From: Macrostomum hystrix
Taxonomy: Eukaryota > Platyhelminthes > Macrostomidae
Reading direction: 5' to 3'
Length of the DNA stretch: 64,000 nt
Assembly (NCBI GenBank): GCA_950097015.1
Contig: CATNEN010000039.1
Location: 10,200,001-10,264,000, forward strand
The notes beneath the pieces are model-generated. The model did no database searches and was not told the origin of the DNA. It was given only the letters and a program-made list of their open reading frames with translations. This document shows, piece by piece, positions 44,601 through 57,600 of this stretch. Both the position numbers and the translations under genes were made by a program. Each line of letters starts with the position of its first letter. Position 1 is the stretch's first letter.

Positions 44601-45539
44601 AAAACTTCCCACTCACTCCGAAAACTTCCCACTCACTCCGAAAACTTCCCACTCACTCCGAAAACTTTAATCTCACACCTAAAACGTCACTCTCACCCCG
44701 AAAACTTCCCCACTCACTCCGAAAACTTCCCACTCACTCCGAAAACTTCCGAGTCACTCCGAAAACTTCCCACTCACTCCGAAAACTTCCGACTCACTCC
44801 GAAAACTTTAATCTCACACCTAAAACGTCACTCTCACCCCAAAAACTTCCCACTCACTCCGAAAACTTCCCACTCACTCCGAAAACTTCCCACTCACACC
44901 GAGAGCTTCACTCTCACACCGAAAGCTTCACTCTCACACCGAAAGCTTCACTCTCACACAGAAAGCTTCACTCTCACACCGAAAGCTTCACTCTCACACA
45001 GAAAGCTTCACTCTCACACCGAAAGCTTCACTCTCACACAGAAAGCTTCACTCTCACACCGAAAGCTTCACTCTCACACAGAAAGCTTCACTCTCACACA
45101 GAAAGCTTCACTCTCACACCGAAAGCTTCACTCTCACACAGAAAGCTTCACTCTCACACCGAAAGCTTCACTCTCACTTCAAAAACTTCACTCTTGGCGC
45201 ACCTGATGTACTCATCGACCCAACAGCGTCCCCGGGGTCAACAACGGCGCGACCGATTTCTTGGAAATCCTCATCTGTCGGAGGCGCCGGCGGCTCCACA
45301 CAGAAGGTTCCTTTTCTCTGCCGCTGGCCCAAGCCACCGCTGAGCATCTGCCTCAGAGTGTCCGGAGGAGAAGACACTGTCATCAGGAGCGACGAAGAAC
45401 TGTGTGGGGCTCCTTCAACTCGGCTGCGTGTCACAGTCGACGGTGCCACCAGAGATCGCCGATTGCTGCTGGCACTGGCGGAGCTAAGTCCAGAGGATAG
45501 GTGGGGCAGGCGACTGGCCAGAGTTGGCCTGCGCAGCAT
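38694..45539 (-). CDS. MTUS/ATIP-family microtubule-associated coiled-coil protein
   Basis: Ten exons with matching phases: 45587-45203 (ATG at 45539), 43907-43671, 43326-43037, 42280-41909, 41608-41503, 41428-41280, 41204-40839, 40374-40157, 39888-39742 and 38883-38694, giving 803 residues from that ATG. The N-terminal third is Ser/Ala/Arg-rich and disordered, a common form for microtubule binding. Coiled coil runs over about 330-500 and 620-735. The block DEIASLKSVLELRTREV followed later by NKAKSRLSMNYEELKFKME closely resembles the conserved C-terminal coiled coil of vertebrate MTUS1/MTUS2, hence the call. A Gln run near the C-terminus comes from a CAG repeat. The start is uncertain: the first exon opens at an acceptor (GTGGCTTCCAG), which could be a trans-splice site or follow an unseen exon. 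A generic coiled-coil protein is the alternative. Confidence 0.78.
38945..39690. repeat. 31-bp minisatellite in last MTUS-like intron
   Basis: About 24 copies of a 31-bp unit containing TCCATCTAATCTCACAGTTT. On the gene's strand each unit reads GGGTGAGATAAACTGTGAGAT, with two donor-like GTGAGA cores. Confidence 0.95.
39955..40140. repeat. 37-bp minisatellite in MTUS-like intron 8
   Basis: Five near-identical 37-bp units containing AGTCCTTGGTCAACCAGTTG. The array starts about 14 bases after the upstream donor on the gene's strand. Confidence 0.93.
40388..40838. repeat. 20-bp minisatellite filling MTUS-like intron 7
   Basis: Units of GATTGAGTAGATGGATGGCA (20 bp), more diverged towards the donor. 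The array runs almost from donor to acceptor, so this intron is essentially all repeat. A single open frame runs from the exon through the array on the minus strand. Confidence 0.93.
42375..43020. repeat. 35-bp minisatellite filling MTUS-like intron 3
   Basis: About 18 copies of a 35-bp unit containing GGTTGGCAGGCAGTTCAGGC. On the gene's strand each unit has GAGGTAAAGG, a donor-like sequence. The array begins about 14 bases after the real donor (GGGTAAGT). Confidence 0.95.
44495..45192. repeat. 20-bp minisatellites in MTUS-like intron 1
   Basis: Two related 20-bp families: CACTCACTCCGAAAACTTCC on the left and GAAAGCTTCACTCTCACACC on the right. On the gene's strand the latter contains GTGAGAGTGAAGC. 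The array starts about ten bases into the intron. Confidence 0.95.
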
Positions 45540-45587
45540 TGTCGGGATGGCTGACGAGCCAGCAGTGGTGCTGCTTGACTTGGCCGC

Positions 45588-48500
45588 CTGGAAGCCACAA
45601 TTGAACAGTGAAAGTATTGAAATTTGGAAGGAATGATGAGAATGAAAGTGAATTGTAGGAATTTCAAATATAACTTTGAGGGCACTTAACAATCATGATT
45701 TTATGGAAGGGAGAAGGCTAAAGACAAAAGTAATTTTAGCATCTTTTATTAATTAAAAACTTTTTATAATGGCTTATAGGAATCTTATGGTTGTGCTTTT
45801 AAATGAATTTAGGAATTGCTTATTCAATAATAAATAGGCTCTGAACTCTAGCCAATTATTTTATTTTATTTGTATTAAAAATCATTTTTAGAGACATATT
45901 TCAAATTTCATTTCTATGAATCTATCTAAAGTTCTAACTCAAACATTACTATTAGCACATTAGGTCTTAAACAAAACAAAAATGTTAACAAATAATTTGC
46001 TTTGCAAAGGAAGAAACTAATTACAATATAATATTAAATTATTTGCTATACAAAAAACAATGCCTTTAAATTAATAATTGAAATAACTTTTTATTGTAAT
46101 TGATTCAGACTTAATATAAAAATAAAGTTTTTGTATAGCTATATTATTTTTTTCAACAAAGTAGGCAGCTAATTTTTTTCCTTACCAGAACAGCGAGTAA
46201 AGTAGAACTACTATTTGGCGATTAGTCTAACTGAGGGTAGGCCAGTAGGGGATTGAAAAATGGAGCTCACATTCTAGTAACTAGGCCTATGCCTTTAGTA
46301 GTGCAAAAAACCTTTCCAGTTGCGGAAGATCTTCTAGAAGTAGCAGATAAAGATTCTAACGAATGTATGAGCGAAAATTCATCATACGTCATAGTAAATA
46401 CATAAAACTGAATTAGGACTCTATTAATTTCAAACCTCAAAACTAATTTCAAAATAATTTCAAACTTCACCTTGCTGATACAAAAGAAAATGTAAAGAAT
46501 CGCATTTTTTATGAAAAGGCCATCTTGAAAATATAAACAATTAGTTGCAGTCATAAAAAATATGATCATATCTATCTACAGACTTCAGTGTCTGTAGATT
46601 CAGTGCGATCCCCCATCAGGCCTTAGTCTCAGTCCATCTTCTCCAACAACTTGAACATGTACTCATATTCATTCAGACGGTGGAGATTTTAAAAAAGCAC
46701 TTAACAGTTTTAACAAACGTTAAACAATTGAAAAATTTAAAGTCATTTCGAGAATGCAAAACATGGAACATGTGAAAATGTTCACTACTATTGCAACAAG
46801 GATAATCAGATCCTGCCTCAATTCTAAAACACCTCTGTCAGATTCAGATTCAGATTTGAATAGAACTAATTTCACATAAATGTGAAAACCAATGATAACG
46901 TCGTTTTATCTGTCATCAAATTTATAATCGGTTAGATTTAAGGGAAGTTATCGATGAGAGTGCATCAGCATTTTACTGTATGATCTACATGCTCAATGCA
47001 AATGTGGGACAGCCATGCAGTCAGCCGGTAAATGTGAGGAGGTTTTCTCTCTCCGTGTTCTACACTCTGAGCTCCACATCTCTGGCTCAGCTGATCGATA
47101 CACCGGCGCGGCATGAAAATTGGCTCAATAATTGGCTCTTATATAGAGGCAAATAAATAAAGCTCTCACAAAGTGCTGATGCAGATCGAATGAATTTAAA
47201 CTTGCAGCCACGACTGCAGGGAGAGGAACTAGCACGTCTCTTGTATTTTTTTGTTCAAAAAGTAAAATGACTATATTAACAATCTCATGCTCTTTCTAAC
47301 TTTAAGCAAATGAATTGCATGGGAAAATGCAATGTGGAGAAGCCCAAGAACCTCGACTTTCTCGTTTTTAAGCTGCTCTATGGATCACCTTGATCCGAAA
47401 AAGATAATTAAAAAAACTTTTATCCAGTAGTTACAAGCACCCTTTAGCAAGCTAGCAAGTTCAGTACATCCGTTAGTTAGAGTACGATAATTATAGTACG
47501 ATAATTAATGTAAACTTCGCTGTCTGATGACAATGAGTTGCGAGAAAGCCAAGGTTACTATAGGTTCCAGGTGAAAAAAAACACAGCGCCGAACACAGCG
47601 AACAAAGCATAAACAGCTTCTTTTTATCACAGCATACAAACAGCAACAGTAAAGACATAAAAGTGCAGCCATGCATGCAGACCGTTAGTTGAAAGCAGAG
47701 CATACTCAAATAATGAACCAAAATGAAAGGTAGTGTGAAAGTTGAGTAGAAGTTGATTTGGTTACCGTAAGAATTGATGAACTGATGTTAATTGTCCATA
47801 TAATGACTGACAGGAGCATGCTGAACAGAAATCACATATACCGGTAAATTGTGAGACAAGTGAATTAGTTTTGCGATTTAAACTCCGAAAACGGGCCCTG
47901 CAAGAAATAGAAGCAAAGTGTTTTTAATGATACACGTGGCTGCAAGGGTTAGAAAGTACTCAAGCGCTTGGATTTTGGTTGTTAGGCAAACTTTTGACAG
48001 AAGCGCCACGCGGAATAAAAAAATTAGGAGGCGGAAAAATTTCAGGTGGGAAAATCCGGAGGAGACAGGTTTGTGCGCGTGTTTACAGGTTGCTACCAAG
48101 GCACAGTTCACACTGGATTTGCGTTTCAAATTGTTGGCTGGGTACGAAAATTCGGAATTCATAAAAGCCTATAGAAATATGAATTTGGCCTACAGTCCAC
48201 GCAAGGTAGAGTCGCGAATGTCTAGGCAAACAAAAATAATTATAAAATAACGAGCACAAAAACAGAAAGGAAAGATTTGACACGAAAACTGTCCAACTGA
48301 GGCAATAACTCCGTAGTGTCCCTATGTACACTGCTCACTGCCATGATACACTACACGAGCTATACTGTAACAGAGTATACTCCAGAATGTACCTTCTCGC
48401 AAATATAGCCAAAGTGCAGAATGCTAGAATGCTATAGAACAAAAATGTCTTAGTAAAGAATGACTTCGCAGCAAATGGGCATGCATAAAAATTTAAGGAA

Positions 48501-48620
48501 TCTTCTAAAGTACGAAAATAATTGTTAATATAAAATTTGAGCGAATTGTGTCAGTTAGATTCTCTTCCAGTTTTCACTTTGTTGTTGACCTTTAGTCTAG
48601 AAAGAATGCATCCGGCCGCA
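45588..48620. other. 3-kb AT-rich intergenic region
   Basis: No exon or RNA gene is supported. A short perfect hairpin (ATCTACAGAC, six-base loop, GTCTGTAGAT) is at 46574-46599. It may contain 5' sequences of the MTUS-like gene and the 3' UTR of the semaphorin gene. Confidence 0.45.
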
Positions 48621-48623
48621 GAA

Positions 48624-51600
48624 TTACACTGGCGAAGAAAACTCGGTGATAGCCAACTCACCCGCCGGCTCCGACTGCTGCCGTTTCACGGCGACCGGCC
48701 CCGCTGCCGGCGGAGGCGCGCAAGTCGCTGCACGGGTCGTCCTGCGCAGCGAGCTGCTGTCCGTCTGGCTGCTGCTGGATACTCGACGCTGATGACCGGC
48801 GCCGCGTCTGCCCGGCAAGGTCGACTGGGCGCCACCGACATTTGTTGACATTAGCAACGGATTCGATTCGTTAATTGTTGAATCATCTGCGTCAGCGAGA
48901 CTGTAGGGTCCCGGCGATCTCGGCTGCAGCTGACTGGGGTAGTGCTGATAGTAATTCGATTGCTGCTGCTGCAGCTCCTGCGGCTGCGGCTCCTGCATCG
49001 ATTGCTGTGGCTTTAAGTAACGGATTACGTCGAAGAAGCCACGCGAACTGCCGGCGCCCCAGCTGGAGTACGCATCCTGCTGGTTATAGGAGGCTGTCAA
49101 CTCAGCGACTGGACGAGCCGGCAGCGCCGGCGGCAGCGGCATCTGAAGCAGCGGCCCCGGCAGCGGGTTGGGTAGCCGAGGCTCCGTCGCAGACGTTGAT
49201 CGCTGGTAGCGCGGCGGCGGCGGCGGACCCGGATGACAGCCTGATTGATTGCCGCCTGCGTTAGCCGATGCTGACAGCTTCTTGAAGCAGTTCTCAGCGC
49301 AGGAGGCATCCAGGCTGGTCATCAGGCTCGGGACGTTGCTGCAGTTGGCCAGACTGTCACTCATACAGCTGCCGCCTATTCTAGGGTCAGTCGGGCAGCC
49401 GTGGAGATTCGGCTTGCCGCTGATTCCGTTTTTGGCGACACCGCCGCCGCTGCCGTTCGCAGACTGCTGCCCGCTGCCCAGGTCTCTCAGCTGGTCTTGC
49501 AATTTGCGAACCTGGCGCCGCATCCCGACCAGTTGGCGACGTTGGAGGCAGAATGCCACCGCCCCGCCAACCAGACAGGCCACGAGCACGGCCGTCAGAC
49601 AGACAACCGCCACCATCGGGTAGGAGAGCCGGCCGCTACCGTCGCCGCCTTCTTCGCTAGTCGAACTTTGGTCCATGATCTTCTTTGGTGTTCTGCGATC
49701 AACAATGTCTATCCCTGGCTGATGCTGCGGCTGACCGCACGGCAGCGACTGCATCTGCGAGAGGCTGCCGAAGTCTTTCGCTCCTAGACAGCCGGCAGCA
49801 GCTCGCTTGCAAGCCCGAGTTCGAGTATTTTGGCTGTCCAGGCCGCAGTTGCTCCACGGAGACCAGTCCGAGTAGACTGCACAATTCAGAAATTACATTG
49901 GGAGGTAATTTACAACAGCGAACCATCTGACTGGTCTACTAACAGTAGCAGCACGCGCATAATGTTCTTTCCCGACGCACAAAAAATTAAAATTAGCAGT
50001 GGTACCTGCATGCGCAGATTCATTTTCTAGGTTTTTTCTGACAAGACACTACTCAGAAAATATTCATCAGTAAGTAAAAGATTTAGGGGAGTGTACACAC
50101 AGACACGCACGCTCTCTCAACCGACACGAAGCGATATGAAATTTGTTAAAAAAATTCTTGATTTACTCGTCTGACAGGCAGGCCGCAGTTCTGTTCTGCA
50201 TGAACCAATTTTGCGAGGCATTCGGCCGTCTTGAGCAAATATTTTCGTCGCTTAACCCCACTGCGTCAGGAAACTGCCAGAGTAAGCAGTTTATTTGAAA
50301 AGTACAAAAATACTTTCTGTCTCTGCTTGAATGATTGTACTCGTACTAGACTAAGCGTCAGTATGCATTTGGCGGTGGGACTAGACCACATGTATTAAGG
50401 GCGCAGTCAGAATTGTACACTGCCTGACGATGAGAAAATAAGGGAAGATCTCCACACCTGTGTGAGTGTGTGCTCAGACTGTAACCGCATGATACCAACA
50501 GCCCCTAAGATTGTCATTATTAATAGGGCCAAAAGGCCAGATTGCAAGTACGAATCCACAAATATCAAGCGTTAGTCTAGCCCTGAGTACATTTGACCAT
50601 ACCTGCACAAGAGCTCAGCTGGCAGTCCCGGTGCTGAATGGCTGAGCCTCCGCAGCCACCGCTGCCGCCATCGTCGTCAATACAAACCCGGCTGCGCATC
50701 TGACTGCCGACGCCCCCGCAGGCCGCCGCAGCCGTGGAATGTTGAGTGCACTCGCTCCAGCAACTCCATGAGCTCCAGTGAGGCGTTGGAGTCGCTGCGG
50801 AGTCAGAAATGTGAGGCAGGTTGGCTTGAGTAACAAATCAGTTGATAGCAAGCACTTGACAACATTGGAATTACGGATAGTAGACAAAAGATCTTCGACA
50901 GGGTCTTCGACAAGAATCGATCACGACGATGCTGACGTAAGACGGCTTTGAAAATCAGTTTAACGCAAAGGGCGGAAAGTTTTACCCAATTGGTGGACTT
51001 TCACGAAAATCAATCATTCAGTTTGGGAGCTATCGTGAAGAAGGCAGTGGGTATTGGAAATACCCCATATGTCTTCCCCCAGGGGACACAATAGCGTGAT
51101 CTTTCTACTGTTAACAGGTATACCTCACCTGCCAGGCGACAGTTGCCACCCGCCGCGTCGCAGAACCTGCTGAAATTGGTCAGCGTCACCTCCAGCCTCT
51201 GCGGCGCCTCGACGCTGCCGGAGAGTCGGCAGACTGCACCAAAAGCAATCCAAGCCGATCGGCCGTTTCGAGGGCCGGACGATGACGCCTCTGCTGGCCA
51301 GTCCGCTCGGCGAATCCAGTCCGAAGTGGGCGCGTGGCTCGCAACTGTTAGAAACAAAATGACAGCAGTTTCAGTCAGTTGAAAGCTTTCAGTTCGGAAG
51401 AGTTGGGGGTTCAGTTGCTGAGAAGTGCCAGAGCTCGAATCCGCGGCGAGGCCACATTTACAAAAGGGCCCAGTCCTGGAGAGAAGACTTGTGGGCTGGT
51501 CGTGAAATTGACACTCATGAGGGATAACCCCATTACTGGCACATCATTTGGTGACACTAGACCCGCAGCTAGACCCGCAGCAGACGATTAGAAAGTCAGG

Positions 51601-54600
51601 GCAGATTTACGAAATTGTGTGAGCAAGTGCCTGAGCAGCCTCACACTAGCTTCGGGTATTATAAAGGTCAAATGAAGCATCAAATTTGTGGACTCACTCT
51701 CTGAGCACGCCTGCTCGTTGCAGCGACGCCACTGTCGAGAGTCGCCAGCGCACTGAGCTGTTGTCACTCCGGCAACGCCACCTAAGACGCTGCACACGCG
51801 AGATCTGTTCTGACTGCCCGAGCCACAATAGCGATCGCAACTGCTCCACTCGCTCCAGCTGCCCCACTGGCCACGGCCGCAGTCAGGACTCTCTGCTTCG
51901 AGTAAGTCAGGTGTGAACAGACTATGCATCATGGGTAACTACTGGTATTGTGCACTTTGTAAAGTCAGAAAGGATTTTGGAGTGGCCCAGCGGTGTCTTA
52001 ACAGACTCTACAGGGTGTCTTGACAGACTCTACAGGGTGTCTTGACAGACTCTACAGGGTGTCTTGACAGACTCTACAGGGTGTCTTGACAGAATCTACA
52101 GGGTGTCTTGACAGACTCTACAGGGTGTCTTGACAGAATCTACAGGGTGTCTTGACAGAATCTACAGGGTGTCTTGACAGACTCTACAGGGTGTCTTGAC
52201 AGACTCTACAGGGTGTCTTGACAGAATCTACAGGGTGTCTTGACAGACTCTACAGAGTGTCTTGACAGAATCTACAGGGTGTCTTGACAGAATCTACAGG
52301 GTGTCTTGACAGACTCTACAGGGTGTCTTGACAGAATCTACAGGGTGTCTTGACAGACTCTACAGGGTGTCTTGACAGACTCTACAGGGTGTCTTGACAG
52401 ACTCTACAGGGTGTCTTGACAGAATCTACAGGGTGTCTTGACAGACTCTACAGGGTGTCTTGACAGACTCTACAGGGTGCCTTGACAAACTCTTCAGGTT
52501 TCTTGACAGACCAGGGTCAAAACACAGCTCACTTTGACATCCAGTCGGCACGCAGGTTCGCGCTTCCGCCTGCTTGTCTGTTCCGCCGGTCGCGTCTCGC
52601 AGTCCGCCGCAGTTGGCCCCCCCGAAGGCCGGCTTCGGCGAGTCGCATCGGCGCCTCCTAGTCTGCTGACCGACGCAGACGTCGCCGTCGCTGACGTCGC
52701 TGCCGCAAGGACCCCACTCAGTCCAGCCGCTCCAGCCGCCGTCCCGGCTGCAGTTCGACAGCACCTGCTGCAGCCGGCGAGTCTCCCAGCTGCCTAGCCC
52801 GGCTAGACGAACCCGACACTGGCAGGCCGGTGTCGCTGGTCCAGCTGTGCTCTGACAGGGCCGCCAAGGCGACCAGTCGGACCAGGCGGCGGCCTCCTCG
52901 TCGGCATCCAGCGGTCTCCTAGGGCAGATGCGGCCGGCGGCGGCGCTGACCTCCTGGTGCCATTGTTTGGTGTTCTCTGGCCGCACCGTGCAGGCGGCAG
53001 CCGGGGAGTTCCAGCCGCAGTGCGGGTCCCTGGCCGCCAAGCAGGCCTCTCGGCTAGCCAGAAGGTGGCAGCGCGAAGTAGGCAGCTGAACTAGACGGGC
53101 GTTGGTGCTGATGAGCAGTCGGCCTCCTGGCAGCAGCTTCATATCATTGATCTGGCCGTCCAGGCTGGGGTCCAGAGTGATTTCGTCGAGGACGCAGCGA
53201 TTGCCCTCGGCTAGGAGGATCTTCTTGATTGAGCGGTGCTCAGTCAGCACGTAGGCAACGGTGTGCCACTGGCCGGCCTGGCTGCCTGGCAGGCGCTCCA
53301 CAATGAGACGCAACCAGTTCTCATTGGCTGTGGCCGCCACAGGCTGGTTTGTGTCCGGCACAGTCCATTGCGACTTGAGAAAGAACTGCCAGTTCATGCG
53401 CTCGTATTCGCCCATCTCGTTCTTGTGCAGGTGGAGGCTGGAGCACTGCGGGTTGGGTCGGATAGGGATCATTTAGGATTAAGGAGCCTTTGTCGCATCC
53501 GCGTGGAATGGCCTATCTTTTTCGCTTCCGATAGTTTGGTTGGTTGTGAAATTCCAATGGGATAATTTCGTAGATTGTTAAATACCAATTGGATAATTGC
53601 GTAGATTGTTAAATTCCAATGGGATAATTTCGTAGGTTGTCAAATGCCATGGGATAATTTGGTAGATTGTCAAATGCCATGGGATAATTTGGTAGATTGT
53701 TAAATGCCATGGGATAATTTGGTAGGTTGTCAAATGCCATGGGATAATTTGGTAGATTGTCAAATGCCATGGGATAATTTGGTAGATTGTCAAATACCAA
53801 TGGGATAATTGCGTAGATTGTTAAATTCCAATGGGATAATTTCGTAGGTTGTCAAATACCAATGGGATAATTTGGTAAATTGTCAAATGCCATGGGATAA
53901 TTTGGTAGATTGTCAAATGCCATGGGATAATTTGGTAGATTGTCAAATGCCATGGGATAATTTGGTAGATTGTCAAATACCAATGGGATAATTGCGTAGA
54001 TTGTTAAATTCCAATGGGATAATTTCGTAGGTTGTCAAATACCAATGGGATAATTTGGTAAATTGTCAAATGCCATGGGATAATTTGGTAGATTGTCAAA
54101 TGCCATGGGATAATTTGGTAGATTGTCAAATGCCATGGGATAATTTGGTAGATTGTTAAATGCCATGGGATAATTTGGTAGATTGTCAAATGCCATGGGA
54201 TAATTTGGTAGGTTGTTAGAAAATTTATAAGAAAATGTCGAGCTAATGAATTCAGCAGAAACTTGCATTCCAACTCACATCGGACCGGTTAAACTGATCC
54301 TTGGCCTCCACAAAGTAGGATATCGGTGCGCCGGACTCGCGACTCTCCCATCGCTTCACTTTCACCGACGCGTCGCCGAACACTTGGTTGAAGGTGGAGA
54401 GGGGGAAGCCGCAGATCGCGCTGGCCCTGACTCCGTGTCTGTGAAAGCGGGCGACAATATGGGCATGCTACAGGTGAAACAGTTTAATGGCAGCAGGTAA
54501 AACAATTGAATGGCAACAGGTGAGACAGTCGAATGGCAACAGGTGAGACAGTTAAATGGCAGCAGGTAAGACAGTTGAATGGAAACAGGTAAAACAGTTG

Positions 54601-57600
54601 AGTGACAACAGGTGAGACACTTGAATGGCAACAGGGTAAAATTGGCTCTGACCAAATTAACTGTCTTAAAACAGTTAAAAGACAACAGGTGAAACAGTTT
54701 AAAGAAACAAGGTAAAACAGTTGAATGACAACAGGTGAGACAGTTGAATGGCAACAGGTTAAAAACAGTTGAATGACAACAGGTGAGACAAATGAATGGA
54801 AACAGGTAAAACAGTTGAATGGCAACAGGTTAAAAACAGTTGAATGACAACAGGTGAGACAATTGAATGGCAACAGGTAAAACAGTTGAGTGACAACAGG
54901 TGAGACAAATGAATGACAACAGGTGAGACAGTAATTAGCCACATGTGTGGCACTGAAACGAAAACAGGGACAGGTCAGAGCAAACGGCTACATTCTGATG
55001 CCTTTTTGTCCCTAAAGCCTGATGCGACTGCAGCCCTGTTAGTGCAATATGTGAAAGGGGGCAGAGGGGCGCCCATAGTTACGGCTCTGCACTTTCCTGC
55101 TATGATCCATCTCGCTCAGCTCACAATGTCTCTCCAGCTGTCCCTCTCGGCCATCCCCCCAAAAACTGTACGCGACGATTTGGAAAAAAACTGAGTATTA
55201 GCGACTAGCCTAACAGAATAAAGAGAGTAAATGCAATGAGAGAGATGAGTTAGGGACAATGTGAGGGGTGTTTAATGCAGAGCAAACACACAGCATCATG
55301 AGCACAGCTTTAGCCTCGAATGTCGCACACTAGTTTTCAATGCGATTGAGGCTTGGGGGGACACCAGCGTCATAATGGACTGAGCTAAACTAGAGCTCAA
55401 ACCAAACCAGACTCAAGAGAGTTTACTGGAGTGCAGACAAAAGGCAGCCTGAAGTTGAAAGCTAGTTTTTTTTCTCCAGCTTTTATTATTCTTCTTTTCT
55501 TAGTTTTCTCTGCGGTTGAAAGTTTGCTTTGAATTTCCTATCTTTCGTGGCGCGATGGCTTACCGCACAATAATACATTTTTCTGTTGCTATGCTAATCG
55601 ACTGGAGAAAGTGAAAGAAAAACTTTTGATTAACTTTAAATCCTTGTCCTTATCCATTTTGATACTTGATTACACCTGCCCCAATTGGGTCAGATGTGCA
55701 GCCGACAGCACAGCCGCAGCTATTACGTGGCGCATCCGAAGGCTACGTACAGCTGGCTGTACAGTCCATGGACTGGGGGACGCCACACCCACCCTTAATT
55801 ACCCCAGCTGATGCTGGTACCCATTTAACCGCTGGGTGAACTGAATCAACGCATAATTGACACTAACTTTTCCAGCGGAGTCGGGAATCGAACCCCCGAC
55901 CTTCAAGTCGTGAGTCCGACACTCAGGGCAGCTGCGTAATAAAAAAACCAGTCCATGGACTGGGAGCCAGCCAGACCAACCCGAATTTCTCGCGAATAGA
56001 GACTCAAACCCCTGAGCACCCAGTCAGAAGTCCAAAGCTCTAATCACAGGGCTATTGAGACTCGAACCCCCGAGCACCCAGTCAGAAGTCCAAAGCTCTA
56101 ATCACATGGCTATTGAGACTCGAACCCCCGAGCACCCAGTCAGAAGTCCAAAGCTCTAATCACATGGCTATTGAGACTCAAACCCCCGAGAACCCAGTCA
56201 GAAGTCCAAAGCTCTAATCACATGGCTATTGAGACTCGAACCCCCGAGAACCCAGTCAGAAGTCCAAAGCTCTAATCACATGGCTATTGAGACTCGAACC
56301 CCCGAGCACCCAGTCAGAAGTCCAAAGCTCTAATCACATGGCTATTGAGACTCAAACCCCCGAGAACCCAGTCAGAAGTCCAAAGCTCTAATCACATGGC
56401 TATTGAGACTCGAACCCCCGAGAACCCAGTCAGAAGTCCAAAGCTCTAATCACATGGCTATTGAGACTCAAACCCCCGAGAACCCAGTCAGAAGTCCAAA
56501 GCTCTAATCACATGGCTATTGAGACTCGAACCCCCGAGCACCCAGTCAGAAGTCCAAAACTCTAATCACATGGCTTAAAAGTGGCCCAGACTCAGTCAGT
56601 GCGACTGCACTAAATTCATTCCGCAGGAAATTATTAGAAGGCGTTGGTAAATCAACTCTTCCAAGTAAACTGCTAGCAGATTGTTAGACGCATTTTAATC
56701 TACAGCTGGCCTATCAGACAATGCATGCTGGCTTTTGGCCAAACTGCAATAAAAATTTACCTGAGCAAAGGTTAGTTTGTCAGCCGAGGCCCAAAGGGCT
56801 CCGATATCTTATCAGTAGCAAGGGCTAAGGGTTTGATCGGCCCCCTAAAATTCACCCTCACTCTCGCTCACTTTATCATTTATCGGGTTACAAATCGAAA
56901 TGCAGCGCCGCTTATTCACTTTATTAAAACCTTGCGGGCTGATTCAGTGGGCGCAAAGACTCAAGGAGCTTTCGAAAATTTATGATTCAACGTTTGTTTT
57001 AACTGCCCACAGCATTCACGTGTGTCTGACTGCGTTGCTGGCAATCGTAATCCATTAATCGGAATCCAAACGTCTTAGAATTCAGATTTAGACCGATCTA
57101 TTTTTTTCAAGGGCTAGTTAGATTTGGTAGGAACTGATAAATCTAAAAAATCGTTTTTATCCGTACAAAAATCTAATTTCAAAGTTCTCAAACACTATTA
57201 TGAGAGTTACGTAAGAATCGAAACGCCAAATAATTGTGATTTCAAAGTGTTGAATTGTCGAAGAATTCGGTTTTCCTAGAATTCAGATTTCTCGGAATCT
57301 GGATTTCCAAGAAACTGGATTTCCAAGAATCTGGATTTCCGAGAATCTGAATTTCCCAGAACAAAGATTCAAAGATTCAAAGATTTCTAGGAATCCCTGT
57401 TTTCTAAGGCAGACTTCCTTTCTCACCTGCTAGCGGTGAACACGCCGTAGATGTGGGTGTCTGTCACATAGGTGTCCTGCAGCAGGTCGTAGAAGAATGG
57501 CTCGTGATCGCGCCAGGCGTCTGTGAGCATCGGCCTGGCCCAGTTGCCGCCCTCTGAGCACACCAGGCGGCTCTTGGCGTAGGAGAGCCACAGGCGCTGA

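Noticed and set aside
55986-56577. CRISPR array or genuine tRNA cluster
   Set aside because: Units are contiguous with no variable spacers, and the tRNA fold lacks an acceptor stem and a good anticodon stem.
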